Assembly (NCBI RefSeq): GCF_019112545.1
Contig: NW_025064955.1
Location: 53,792 to 117,791, forward strand
Length of the DNA stretch: 64,000 nucleotides
Direction of reading: 5' to 3'
From: Guyanagaster necrorhizus
Taxonomy: Eukaryota > Basidiomycota > Agaricomycetes > Agaricales > Physalacriaceae
Under the pieces are notes generated by a model. That model did no database searches. It was not told where the DNA came from and saw nothing but the letters and a program-made list of their open reading frames with translations. Below, one piece after another: positions 21,630-33,302 of this stretch (its first letter is position 1; each line of letters opens with the position of its first letter). A program made the translations under genes and the position numbers.

Positions 21630-22760
21630 TTAATGCCAAATATTCTTCTTTGAATTGATCACAAGTGACATATCACCAAGTTGTACTGAACAGTCACAAA
21701 TAGAATGACTGTTCATTCCACAGCTGAAACATTCTCCTGTGCAAGTGAATGCTGGCAATAGGTGGACTGAATATAGTGTTGAATAGACAATCCATCTATC
21801 AGGGTGATGCATACTTCAGTCTCTCTTCTGCTCTAAGTATGTAGCTACACTTGCTTTATCATTGAGTTTCTTGGAGTAGTCATTGATATCACTGTGCAGT
21901 CAGATGACTTGTTGAGTTGTCGCTTCAGGAATCCCACATCAGGGGTTGGCAGATAGAGCATTTTCTGGTCCAGATCCTGAGCAACCATAATGATATGGAG
22001 CAGATGATGGAGATGTCAGTGTACTGAAACTAATGTGTGCTAGCTGATTGCTGAGCACAGTGCAGAGTGATTCTTGTTTATAATATATTAATGCACTTTA
22101 CAACTCTGTGATCTCTCTCTCTGTTTTCACCAGCCTCTCCTTGTCTTGCTTCTTTCTCTCAATATAGTCAGTGATCTCCACTACTGGCATCTTACATACC
22201 TTCAGTGTAAAGTCCTGCCAGTCTATAAGTGATGTTTCAATATTGTCACAGATGATTGCTGGAAGATCTTTTTACACAACAGCAATATATGTCTTGCTGC
22301 CTGCAACACCTGCCCTCTTTGCTAAATGTGACACCTCTCTCAACCACAAGTCATGAGACCATATCTTCACACCTTCCAACATCTTTTTCACTACTAAATC
22401 CTTCTCTCTCAGCATATATGTGATCAGTTCCACTTTCTTCTCCTGGGTTTTTACTGTTGCCAATATCAATAGCTATCATATATCAAATGCTGTGCTAAAT
22501 TTCTTCTACTTCTCTTTCTTCTCTTTTTTCAGCTCAGCATACTATTCTATAGCATCAGTGTCTGCTGCAATATAGTGTTTGAATTTTTCTGGCCTGTCAT
22601 CAGCTGATATGCTCTGATCATCTATAATTCACCAAAACATGCTGAGAAAGTCTTATAGACACACTCTCTTGCATCTATCACTATAGAGCATCAAAATGTT
22701 CTGCAGAGACATGGTGATTGATAATGTTGGTGATATCAGCAATAATAGTTTCTCTTAGAC
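21630..22760 (-). pseudogene. gag remnant with zinc knuckle of element D
   Basis: 21812-21630 contains CFSCGMNSHSICDC, which fits the CX2CX4HX4C zinc knuckle. Further upstream on the minus strand are Lys/Glu-rich helical fragments (around 22272-22469) typical of gag. Broken frames throughout. Confidence 0.55.
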
Positions 22761-23558
22761 ACTATTAAAATCACAAAATACTATCTACCACTTACTATCA
22801 AAGTTATATTTTTAGCCTCTGCTGATCCTTTCTCATCTCAACCTTCTCTGAAATCTAAGCAGTATCAGTGAGATACTTTTCTTTTCTCAATGTCAGCTTG
22901 CCTGTTTATTGGTAAGTATCAAATCAAACTGTTATATTTCTATTCTCAAGACTGACAGAAATAATTATTTTGTTAAGATTAAACCAGTATCTGACACCAA
23001 TTAACAGTGCAACTTTGTAGCATTGTACAGAGCTCCTATATTATAGCAGTGAGATATTCTCTTTGCCCCTATTAATGGTATACCAAATTGAGATCATATG
23101 ATATGCTATAATGCTCAAGAGAATTAATTAGCACTGTTTTCAACAGGCATCCACATCTGATATCACATAAGTAGAGGCACACTGATATTCATCTATACAT
23201 TATACCAACACTTATTATACTGTACAGATAGCTGCAGAGGAAGAATTTTTATCTCAGATTACAATAATGCTGAATCCTCCTTTTTTTGTGACTATAAAGC
23301 AAACCACAACACATGATTCCAACTCAGAGACTATAATATATTTCTTTTTATCTTCTGCTAGATGCAAACTCACATCTACTCATACTTTGATATCATCCCA
23401 TCAATGGCAGAGAGGGTTTGGCAATAAGCTCAAAACTGATGCTTCATTGCTGAAACTGTATTTCAGAAAGACACTGATTTAGTATGAATATTTTTGCCCT
23501 TCTTTGCTCATATAATAAGGCCAATTTTTTCATTTGACACTTAAATTCACTTAGTGTT
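22761..23558. other. Non-coding flank of element D
   Basis: AT-rich, CG-poor sequence between the gag remnant and the solo LTR at 23559. No gene, LTR boundary or structured repeat could be recognised. Confidence 0.4.
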
Positions 23559-24078
23559 TGTTAAGCCCAAACTCCACATGACTATTAACATGTGATAAAC
23601 AGTTCAGAACCTTGCACTTTGGGTTAGACTGACTGAGTTCACTAATGTGTTAACAGAGGTGTGTGGTCAAGGCATTTGCAAGTCGCTTGAGATAAAATGG
23701 TAGAGAATAAACTTTAGCTCGAAGCTGGGGTATTACAGCAAGAGCTATGCTACTTAAATACTGTTCTGTTATCTGGCTATTAATAAGTGTTCATAAAAAG
23801 ATATTGTCTGCTGTAGAGCTGTTACCACTGTGGTTACCAAGCTCTCCACAAAAGCCATTGTCCTGCTGTTATGCTGTTACTGCTGTGCTGCAGTTCAAGG
23901 ACAAAAGAGTATTGTCTCTCCCTTCACAGCATACAGCAGTGCAATAAGATGATGACTGACTTGATTGCTGAGCTAAGCATTCCCATGGTCCTAAGCACTG
24001 GCCTAAGCACTCTGACTAAGCAAAGATAGGGGTTAATTCCAAAGGGAAAAAGGAAAGAAAATAGAAAAAATCATAACA
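23559..24078 (-). repeat. Solo LTR of the chromovirus family, 520 bp
   Basis: TGTTA...TAACA ends, flanked by GTGTT on both sides (23554-23558 and 24079-24083). It keeps the LTR self-primer motif TTAGCTCGAAGCT and the CTTAAATA box. At 520 bp it is longer than the 444-455 bp LTRs of copies A-C, so it belongs to a subfamily. Confidence 0.92.
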
Positions 24079-24083
24079 GTGTT

Positions 24084-27000
24084 AAAACTATTTTTAGTCT
24101 CTTTATCACTGTACTAAAATTTAAGTATTTTTGCAGAAAAAATAATATACATATCTATAACTTTTCACTGTATTTTATAAATTTTGCATAAAATATTTTA
24201 AGTCTCAAAATATTTTCTGTAATTTTCTCAGTGAAAAAACTATTTAACAAAACTTTACATATTTTATATATATTTGTGAGTAAAAATACATTAAATTTCA
24301 TCCAGCATATCACTTTGTGATGTTGTATTTCTTCACAAGAATTTCATCCCTGTTTTTCTGCATAATGCTTTCAGCATTGACATTGATATAAGCATACTTC
24401 TAGTGTATCCTCAGCTTCAGACTGGTTAAAAAGATCTCAGGATGATTATTGCATGTTAATCTTTTACAATTTTAGACTGCTCAAAATATTCTCCCATTCT
24501 ATCTCTGGATCACCTCCAATGAGGGACTGGATGGCAGGCACCTCAGAGAACATTTGTGGATCTTCAAAAGTAAATATTCATAATAGAGACATTATGAGGA
24601 TTACTCTGCTACTGCAGTCCTAGATATGATGGTCAATCTTGGAGTCAGTGCATCTGGCAGCAATAAAAGACTGGAGCTCACACCAATGTCAGATCCTCAA
24701 TGGCAAACAGTTCTAGGCTACTTGATCTAGGAGAATGTAATAGAGAGTAAGTATAAAGTTATTAGTAAAGTTACTGAATAAAATCTCATTAGCTATTTTC
24801 ACAGTTAAGGATTATCAATGAAGAATACACAGAGCATCTTTTCACTTAACTTCTATTCTATTTGATCTATCTTATTGACCTTCCTTCATGGACATCACAT
24901 TATTGAAATCTGAACATAAAGCAGAATATGCAACTTCTGTCCATATGAGAAGCATTTTAATATTTAATCACCAGCTGATAACTGACTTTATATCCATGAG
25001 ACCTTGCCAGACAGTGTTAATAAGAGTAGCATTGTATTTTGCATATATATAAGAAATATAAAGAAGTTAGAGAACAGCTAAGCCAAAGAGTAAAGAATAT
25101 ACTCACTGTTGTATATAAACAAATTAAAACAAAGGTCAACAGTGACTATAGCTGTATGATGACATTCCTTATCATTGTCAGGCATATTGTAAACAGTGTT
25201 CTCCAGAGAGTCCTCAATTGTGTGAACATGGATATTACCCTCAGTCTAGTCAAGATCAAAATCTCACCTCTGTGGCAAACCTTCAGTCTGGCAGGTAAAA
25301 TCCACAACTGCTGGTGTTCATGCAGTTCAGTTGAAATCATTTTGGGGTTCCTGAGTCCACCTATTTTTCTGCTGATGAATTTGACTCATCACATAATCAA
25401 ACCTCATCTTTGGGTTTTTTCTATCATGTCATTCTTCTTTTAGGTAAAATACTTCATATCTTTGTTTCAGAGTACTGCATAGTCTAATTGCTATTATAGT
25501 GGTCTCAGTAGTGACAATAACTTGTCTCTCTCTCATTGAGGAATATTTAAGATTTCACAAATTCACTGCTACTATTATTCTTTGGCTCAAATGTTTGGCT
25601 CTTGCTGATATTTCCATTTTATACTTCATGATTTGATATCTTGTCAGTGTTCTCTTCTATAGCTTTGGTTTCTCTCTGAGTTGATGTACCATCCAGTACA
25701 ATTTACATCCTGCCTTTATATAATATGAAACATGAATCATACTCAGGACTATTCTATGCATAAAAACTATTCTGGCTATTTAGAAATTTCAAAATCAAAT
25801 TCTGTCCTTCAAGACTCTATATGACTAATTCTCTTCTCTCCATATAAGCTTTTAATTCAGAGACTCTGAGGCATATATTATTTGTGACAAATTTAGACTA
25901 AATATGAGATCTAGCTGAAACAAATAGGTCAATTTAAGGCAATAAAATATCACTATATCATTCTGTGATGTTCACTAAAACTGATAAGTTCAGGATCATT
26001 TCTCTAGGTGAGTTAAATCTTCTCTATCTTTAGACACTGGTTGTTTTTTTTCGAGTGGTTGATGCTATTGTTTGGTTTTCTCTTCTTTATAAGATTCTCT
26101 ATTTATTGACTTTGCTATTTCTACAATGCTATCTATCTTCAGCTATATATGTTCCTCTTATTTGAATCACTCAGAGGACTGGATGATCAGTATATTCCTC
26201 TTCAACCATTTCTTCAAATTGTCCACTTCCTTAGATGGATCCACTTCATGCATCAATCCTTCATAAAGATGATATAATATATCTCCAACCTTATTCACAA
26301 TCTCTCTGATTTGAAATCTGACTTCCTTTAAAGCCTCTACACACTCTGTATTCATATAGAGAATGAGCACATCATCATCAGTTTTATGAATGATGAACAT
26401 TAGTATATACATTGTCTTCAGGGTGATATCCTACCATTATATTATCAGACTCAGCAGTGGAATGAAAATGATTCTTGCCTTGATAAGCTTATCTGTGAGT
26501 AACATTCTCTCAGTGAGCTGCTATGTGCCTGATTCATAAGTTATTGCTGTAGCAGTGAGGCATGATTGATTTATTGTAAGATATAGAGTGTCCTATTATC
26601 ATTCAACAAGGGAAAGAAGCTATTATCAGCTATTGCCATTGTGGTTCTGGTTAACATACAAAAGTCACTAAATAGAAATGATTGACTTTGTGATTCTATG
26701 GCCACATGATATCTTCTATCACTGCTATGATATACTATATAAAGTATGAAGCTGTGATTCAATGCTTGTCACTAGAATTTTGTGAATAGCACTTAAAAGC
26801 AATGACAAAAAAAAGTGTCAAGATTTCACATACACACTTATTTAGTCTTCAAGACATTAAGTTTGAGTTTGTTGTTGCTTTAAATAAGTTGCACTACTAT
26901 TTGTCAGCCTATATAAATTCACAGTCCCATATTCATTTTCAACATTAAATGTTAAACACTCTTTTATAATACATTTTGATGATTTCACATTTGAACTACC

Positions 27001-27495
27001 TTTTTTAAATCTCAACATTCCTGGCATTATCATTCACATCTTATTGACTGTACCACTAGATCACCACACATCAGGAAATTATGCCTTTGTGAGTCTTCTA
27101 TCACTGCTATAAAACAATAGACCTCACTTGCAGACCTGCTGCTGTATATCAGTGCAGCCAACTCTAATGCTCTCAGAAATGCCTAGCAGTGCATAACATT
27201 CAATATTTTTCTACCAATAAGCTGCTGCAAAATGTTGAATCCAGTCCTAGCAATAGCATTAGATTGAGGCCTCACATCTCCAACATGAAATTTTAGATCA
27301 TTATCTAAAGATTTGGGGAAATAGTATACTATGATGAAGAGAATTGCAGTATTCAAGGTCTTCTGTTTCAGCAACACCATATGTCTTCAGCTCATCCTTG
27401 TATTCTCAAACTCAAAATAAATATGTTAGGCTCTGCTACTATAAAAGTTACTTTTATATTCTGATTATGATATAGAATTGATGGCATCACACTGG
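24084..27495. other. AT-rich transposon graveyard
   Basis: A long AT-rich, CG-depleted stretch with only short broken frames. The minus strand at 26412-26167 has a helical Lys/Glu-rich fragment that may be a transposon protein relic. No intact gene, LTR or recognised domain was found. Confidence 0.5.
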
Positions 27496-27672
27496 TGACA
27501 CACTCTGTGAATGTCCAGGTATGTGATTTTGTGAATTATAATAATACATTAACTGTATCACAGTCTACTATGCATGCAATAAAGAATATTGCATGCATAG
27601 TAGACTGTGATACAGTTAATGTATTATTATAATTCACAAAATCACATACCTGGACATTCACAGAGTGTGTCA
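27496..27672. repeat. Perfect palindrome, 86-bp arms with 5-nt loop
   Basis: The left arm 27496-27581 is the exact reverse complement of the right arm 27587-27672, with the 5-nt spacer AAGAA at 27582-27586. The arms start TGACACACTC and end GAGTGTGTCA. Flanking sequence does not continue the symmetry. There is no coding potential. It could be a hairpin MITE, a fold-back duplication, a small-RNA precursor or an assembly artefact. Confidence 0.9.
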
Positions 27673-28915
27673 TTAGACTATATGCCACAGCTCAACAACT
27701 TTTTTCTCTTAGATGAGCTCACCTGTTGAAGGGTCAGTGAATGATGGAGTGATCTACCTTTTGAGCTTTAGCACTATAAGAACCAAAAGCAGCTTTTCAT
27801 TGAAGATCTGAATTCTGCAAACAATACTATTGTAAGCATCACTGGCTCTCTTAAGTCTCAGAAATTATGGTGTGGCCCAGCTATAACTTTAGCACTTAAG
27901 AGACATGTATATTAGATGAACTACATCAATGTAGAAGAGCATCACATGGATGTTTTCAGAAGATTTTTCAGTAGTTGTACCAGTCCCTGTTTCAATTTTT
28001 GAGTAGGACATTAATCAGAATATTGCTAGTTCCTGTATATATATTAAATACCCATTTGTCCAGAGTAACCATTCAAAGCAGCTGTTTCTCATGCATTCTG
28101 TATAGCACAATGCTGATTGAGGTTGAATATAAGTGATAGATATCTGCCCTATGACACTTGCACATTGTGAATGACATTTCTTTATATCATCCTATATTCT
28201 CTCTTGACTACATGTTAGACAGTTTTCTACTTTTGAGAAGATTCTGACATAGAAGTTTTGATTGCAATATAGATTAAAACCAGCTTGCCACAGTTTGAAA
28301 TGCATGGTACTGTGAGAGATCTTTACATGTGGGAGACTTGTTCAAATTTACTTTTCTCAGACATTGAAGATTGCATTGAATTACACCAAAACCCACTCAC
28401 AAAAGTAAAGCCTAGATTGCTAAGGTTTTTATTAAAACTAGAGTCTAACAAGTTTCTGTTTGTCCTTATTATAAAAGTCTAGTCTCATTAACAGATTGAA
28501 ATGCTACAGGATTTTGATTGGTCTTTGTACACCAAATGCTCAGTTGCTAAATCCAGATGGTATTTTGGTATGTATTTCATATGTTAATATACATTTCCAA
28601 ATACAGACTAAAAATATGCTGTCTTTGGCACTGTATTTCTTTACTTGGATTTGTAGACAAAAAAGTATCAAAATATGTGACAGGATTTGATCCATCTCAG
28701 CAGTATATCACAGATCATATAACTGTTATCAGAGTAATTTTCTACTAGCCACCTTCAGCTTCTCCCATATTCATAGAAGGGTTTTGATAGCTGAGCAATA
28801 CTAATTGCTTTTCCTGTCTTGATAACCAAGATCCCTTCTGACTGTTCAAGTCTGGATTGTAGTAGTCAATCAAGAGTACTATATTGCAGACTGGAAAAGT
28901 TGCAATGTATAACTT
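27673..28915. other. AT-rich relic sequence left of copy C
   Basis: No intact gene. Segment 28367-28495 is recognisably related to 37052-37200 on the other side of copy C, suggesting remnants of the same old repeat. A short plus-strand frame (28285-28482) overlaps it but has no recognised domain. Confidence 0.4.
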
Positions 28916-28920
28916 GTGTT

Positions 28921-29375
28921 TGTTAGGCCCAGGCATCATGTGGACAGATACACGTGATAAGCAGGTGTTCCTTCGCACTTCAAGGAATCACCTGAGTTCA
29001 CTGTTGTATATCCGTGCGATGTAACACAAGGTCAGATATAGACTCAAGGTAGAATGGTATGTATAAACTTTAGCTCGAAGCTGGGGGTTACCAGCGAGAG
29101 CTGTCTTACTTAAATACTACTGGATAGTGTCTAAATATATACGACTACTTATTGTGCATTGTCGCATCCTTTGTGCCCATTGTCCTAGGGCATCGTTATC
29201 GTACATAAAAGGTTCATTGTGCATCGTCAAGCGTTGTCTCCTCGTTGGAAGACAATGGTGGATTTGGCTAGTTGTGCTGACTAAGCCTTTTCCCATGATC
29301 CTAGACGCTTGTCTTTAGCGCTGTGACTCAGCACAGATAGGGGTTAAAGAGGAAAATAATGGAAAAATCATAACA
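28921..29375 (-). repeat. 3' LTR of copy C
   Basis: 455 bp with TGTTA...TAACA ends, preceded by GTGTT. It carries the self-primer complement at 29070-29082. Confidence 0.96.
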
Positions 29376-29388
29376 TTACCCCCTCATT
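29376..29388 (-). promoter_or_regulatory. Polypurine tract of copy C
   Basis: AATGAGGGGGTAA on the minus strand, immediately before the 3' LTR and just after the chromodomain stop. Confidence 0.8.
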
Positions 29389-29408
29389 AAGACCATCATC
29401 CTGATGGC

Positions 29409-32400
29409 TCAATTAAGGGATAGTTCATATTCGTGTATGGCCGTCTCTGCATTCATATATTTTTCGTTGACCCACTGATTAGACTCCGGGCCGTATCCCT
29501 TCCAGCTGACCAGGTAATCAATTGTTGTTGTCATTCCTCCCCCTTTTGCTTTGACCTTTCGGAGTTTGTGGTTTAGGACCTGATCAATTTTGAAGTGTTC
29601 TTCGTCGTCGATCAAGTCCGGTGGTGGGGGAGGTGGCCGTTCCTGGTTAGGGAAGGCTGGTGCGATATAGGGAGTTAATAGTGTTTCATTGAATACATTG
29701 TGGATTTTCCAAGTGTGTGGTAGGCGTAATTTGTATGTGCCTGGTCCGACGGCTTTGATGACGGCGAAAGGCCCCATCTGCTTGTCGTCGAGCTTCTTCT
29801 TTGGACATGGTAGGTGAAGATTTGTTGTATCCAACCAAACTTTGTCATTTGGTTGGTATACGTGGCTCGACCGTCAATGTTTGTCATAATTCTTTTTCAT
29901 TGTCGACGCCGCTTTTTCCAGTGCTGCCTTTGTTTCATTGTGGATTTTTTCCATGTCAGCCATGAAGTCAGATGATGCAGGTGTCGTTGTCCGGAGCCGA
30001 TTCATGTGAGTGATGTATGGGTGGCGGCCATGGTTTACGAAGAATGGGGTCTTCCCCGTTGTGGAATGTACGCGGTTGTTATGTTGAAAAGCTGCTAAGG
30101 CAAGCCATTCGGTCCAATCATCTTGGCGGTAATTGATGAAAAGTCGCAAGTACTTTTCGATTTCCTGGTTAACGCATTCTGTTTGCCCGTCTGTTTGAGG
30201 GTGATAGGCAGTGGATGCGTTCTGTTTGATGTTTAGGATGCGGTATAGGTCGGTAATGAATTTCGAGACGAATTGGGGACCCCTGTCTGAGATGATGACT
30301 TGTGGCATCCCGTATTTGGCATACACTTCGTCCCACAGGATTTTGGCCCATCCTTCAGAATTTAGTTCTGTGGAACACGATATAGGGATGATTGCCTTGG
30401 AGAAGTGGTCCACAATGACAAGGATTGCATCATACCCATTGCATTCAGGTAGACCAGTGATCATATCGACCGAAATATGTGTCCACGGAGTGGAAGGTAC
30501 CTCGTTAGGGTGTAGTGGTGCTGCTCGGGCTTGGGTGGACGATTTTCCTCGTTGACAGACTTCGCAAGCTTTTATGTATGCCGTTATATCGTTTCCCATT
30601 TTGGGCCACCAATATTCTCGTAAAACGAGTTCTTTGGTCTTGGCGATGCCCGAGTGTCCTGCCGTTCCATGGTCATGGCAGGTGGCGATGATCTCGCCGC
30701 AAAGTTGTTGGTCTCAAGGAATGTAGATGCGTCTGTCGTAGCGAATTAAGCCTCCTTCTTTTGTCATTCCCCGTTCATGGTTGAGTGAGGGGGCCACTTG
30801 TTGGTCCCACTTGTGATTGTCTCGTGTCGCACTCTTGATTTGTTCATGTATTTCTTCCTCCGTTGGCATTATCATGGCTCGGAAATGTTCCGGCCTTAAC
30901 AATATCACACCTTCGTTGTCTGCTGCGCCCTGATCGTGGTCTGATCGCCGGCTCAATAGGTCGGCCTTCTTGTTTGCCGTTCCTGCCTTGTGATGTAGGG
31001 TGTATTGGTATTGGCTGAGTTCTGTCACCCAGCGGGCTTGCCGGCGATTGAGCTTCTGTGGTTGTCGGAAATACCGTAGATTTTGGTGGTCTGTCCAGAC
31101 TTCGAATATTTCCTCGGCCCCGATAAGATAATGTCACCATTCTTCTAGGGCAAGCATGATGGCGAGCAATTCTTTGTCGTAGATTTCATAGTTTCGTTCC
31201 GTAGTGGTTAAGGCTTTTGAGAGGAAGGCTACGGGTCGCCACTTCCCAGCCTGTTCCTGAGAGAGTACGGCTCCTATCGCCCCCTCACTTGAGTTGGCCT
31301 CTACCCTAAATTTTCCTTCCTGAGTCGGGATGGCCAATATAACATCTTCCACCAAGCATCGTTTTAGATCATTAAAGGCGGTTTGCTGAGAGGTTCCCCA
31401 TCCCCAAGGAGCATTGCCTGTTAATTGCGTCATTGGGCAAACGATTTTACTGTAATCGCGAATGAATCGTCGGTAGAAGTTTGTAAATCCAAGGAAGGAT
31501 TGTAACTCCTTCTTCTTGCTGGGTTCGGGCCATTTGGTGACTCCGGCTACTTTTACCGGGTCCATTCGGATGCTTCCCTCGCTGATGATTACTCCAAGGT
31601 ATTCTGTTTCTAGTACCTCGAATTCGCACTTCTCTGCTTTGAGAAAGAGCTTGTGCTTCCTCATCAGGGACAGTACCTTTTGTACTAGACTCCGGTGCTC
31701 CTCTCTTGTTTTGGACATGATTAAGATGTCGTCGAGATAAATTGTTACCTTCCCGGTGGAGATGAGGTCTTTAAAGATGTCGTTCATCATCCATTGGAAG
31801 GTAGTGGGGGAGTTTGTGAGCCCAAAGAACATGACTGTTGGCTCAAATAGTCCCCGATTGGTACGGAATGCGGCCTTCCATTCGTCCCCTTCTTTGATAC
31901 GGATGTTATTATACCCCCACCGCACGTCGAGTTTTGTGTAGTATTTGGCACCTCAGAGTTTATCCATCAGCTCCGAGATCAGGGGTAATGGGTATCGATT
32001 CTTCATGGTCATCTCGTTGAGCTTTCGGTAGTCCTGGACCGGTCGCAGTTTCCCATCCTTCTTTTTGACGAAGAAGAAAGGAGAAGCCATGGGGGATTTC
32101 GAAGGGTGGATTCGGCCGCTTGACAGGTTTTCATCTAGGAACTTGTCAAGCTCCTGTTGCTCGTGATGGCCAAGTGGGTAGGTTTTACAATCTAAGTTGG
32201 CGTTGGCATTAGGGACTAGCTCGATTGCGTGATCCCAGGGCTTTGGAGCGGGTAATTCGTCAAAGCTTTCTTTCTCGAAGAGGTCTTTGTAGTCTCGTGC
32301 CCATTCGGGTACCATTTCTTCGAACGTCTTCTCGCTCTTTCTTTGATTTGCCCTAGCGGCTAGGTCGTTTGCATGGTGAAGGGCTCGTATGTGGATCTCA

Positions 32401-33302
32401 TTCTGGAGGTCCACCGCGAGTATGGTCTCCCCTTCTTCCATCTCTTCGTCCCATCGATCTTCCGGGTCTTCATCTGGCAGTTCAAATGGGATCTTCCTGC
32501 ATCTGCACCTGGCGAAGGTGATCCGACCAGTCTTCCAGTTGATTAGTGGATTGTGGCAGATCAGCCAGTCATGGCTGAGAAAGAGCTCTTTCATCCCAAG
32601 ATCCGTTACCGCCAAGTCAATTCGTTCAGAGTGATCTCCGATGGTTAATCTGAGTTCAATGAATTCCATGATGGAACCGGCCTGGTTTTTTGTCCCATCG
32701 GCATTATACACTGGTATTGGGGCCGCGGTTGCCCTGGTTGGAAGCTGATGCTTGTCGACGAAAGTGCGATTGATTGAGCTCCCAGTACAGCCGCTGTCGA
32801 TCAAGGCGGTCATTTGATATGTGGCTCGGGAGGTTAGCGTTTCGATTTGTCCTTTTACAGTTAGATCTCGCCCGGGGGTCTTTGTTCACAGGATGTATTT
32901 TTTTGGCCTGCGGAGTTCGTCTAACCATTCGAGGACTTGACAGCGCTTGGCCTTCCTGATTTTTTCAACTAGCTCGTCTACCACTTCTTCGCCTCGTGTC
33001 CTATGGATCCAGTTTCAGAGTACGGCTTTCGCCGCTGCCTCATCCCTGGCATCCTTGATGGCCCTCCATGTCCACTCGGTATCGAATGGTTTGAGCCACG
33101 TGGTGGGATTCTCTATCCCTGTTCGGCCCGTGGGCGTTTGAGTTTTTTCTTGCGATTCAATGGTGTGTTTTGTGAATGACTGGGGTATATTCAAATGCAT
33201 AGTAGGCTTCATAGTTGTAACTACAGGGGTACTATTAGTCCGACTAGCGGCTATTACTGACACACCATTAAGTTCTTTGGCCAGTCCGGTGGAATCGCTC
33301 AC
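29409..33302 (-). pseudogene. pol: pol polyprotein of copy C with chromodomain
   Basis: All pieces share one frame: retropepsin (LIDSGCTGS), RT (VQDYRKLNE, YLDDILI), RNase H (YDKELLAIMLALEEW), integrase with an HHCC-like zinc region (CEVCQRGK) and catalytic SVDMITGLP, ISDRGPQF and VNQEIEKY. The chromodomain at 29409-29600 has DYLVSWKGYGPESNQW, which targets integration to modified histones in known chromoviruses. TGA codons interrupt it near 33014, 32890, 31952, 31133, 30713 and 29873. Copy A has CGA at the first four. The polyprotein would be functional-looking but for these. Confidence 0.94.

Larger units (their letters stand above)
6978..22900 (-). mobile_element. Older degraded Ty3/gypsy element D, host of nested insertions
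   Basis: Minus-strand fragments in the order gag, zinc knuckle, protease, RT, RNase H, integrase run from about 22.8 kb down to 7.09 kb. They are interrupted by the 8765-18227 insertion (itself containing copy B) and by solo LTR 18952-19397. The protein resembles a different gypsy lineage from copies A-C: RT has DFAKGFY and RNase H has IETDCLALRDLM. The sequence is almost free of CG dinucleotides and carries many stops and frameshifts. No LTR of its own could be identified, so the outer limits are approximate. Confidence 0.8.

Noticed and set aside
25039..25443. Plus-strand 134-codon frame in the AT-rich block
   Set aside because: Hydrophobic, low-information composition in decayed sequence; no recognisable domain.
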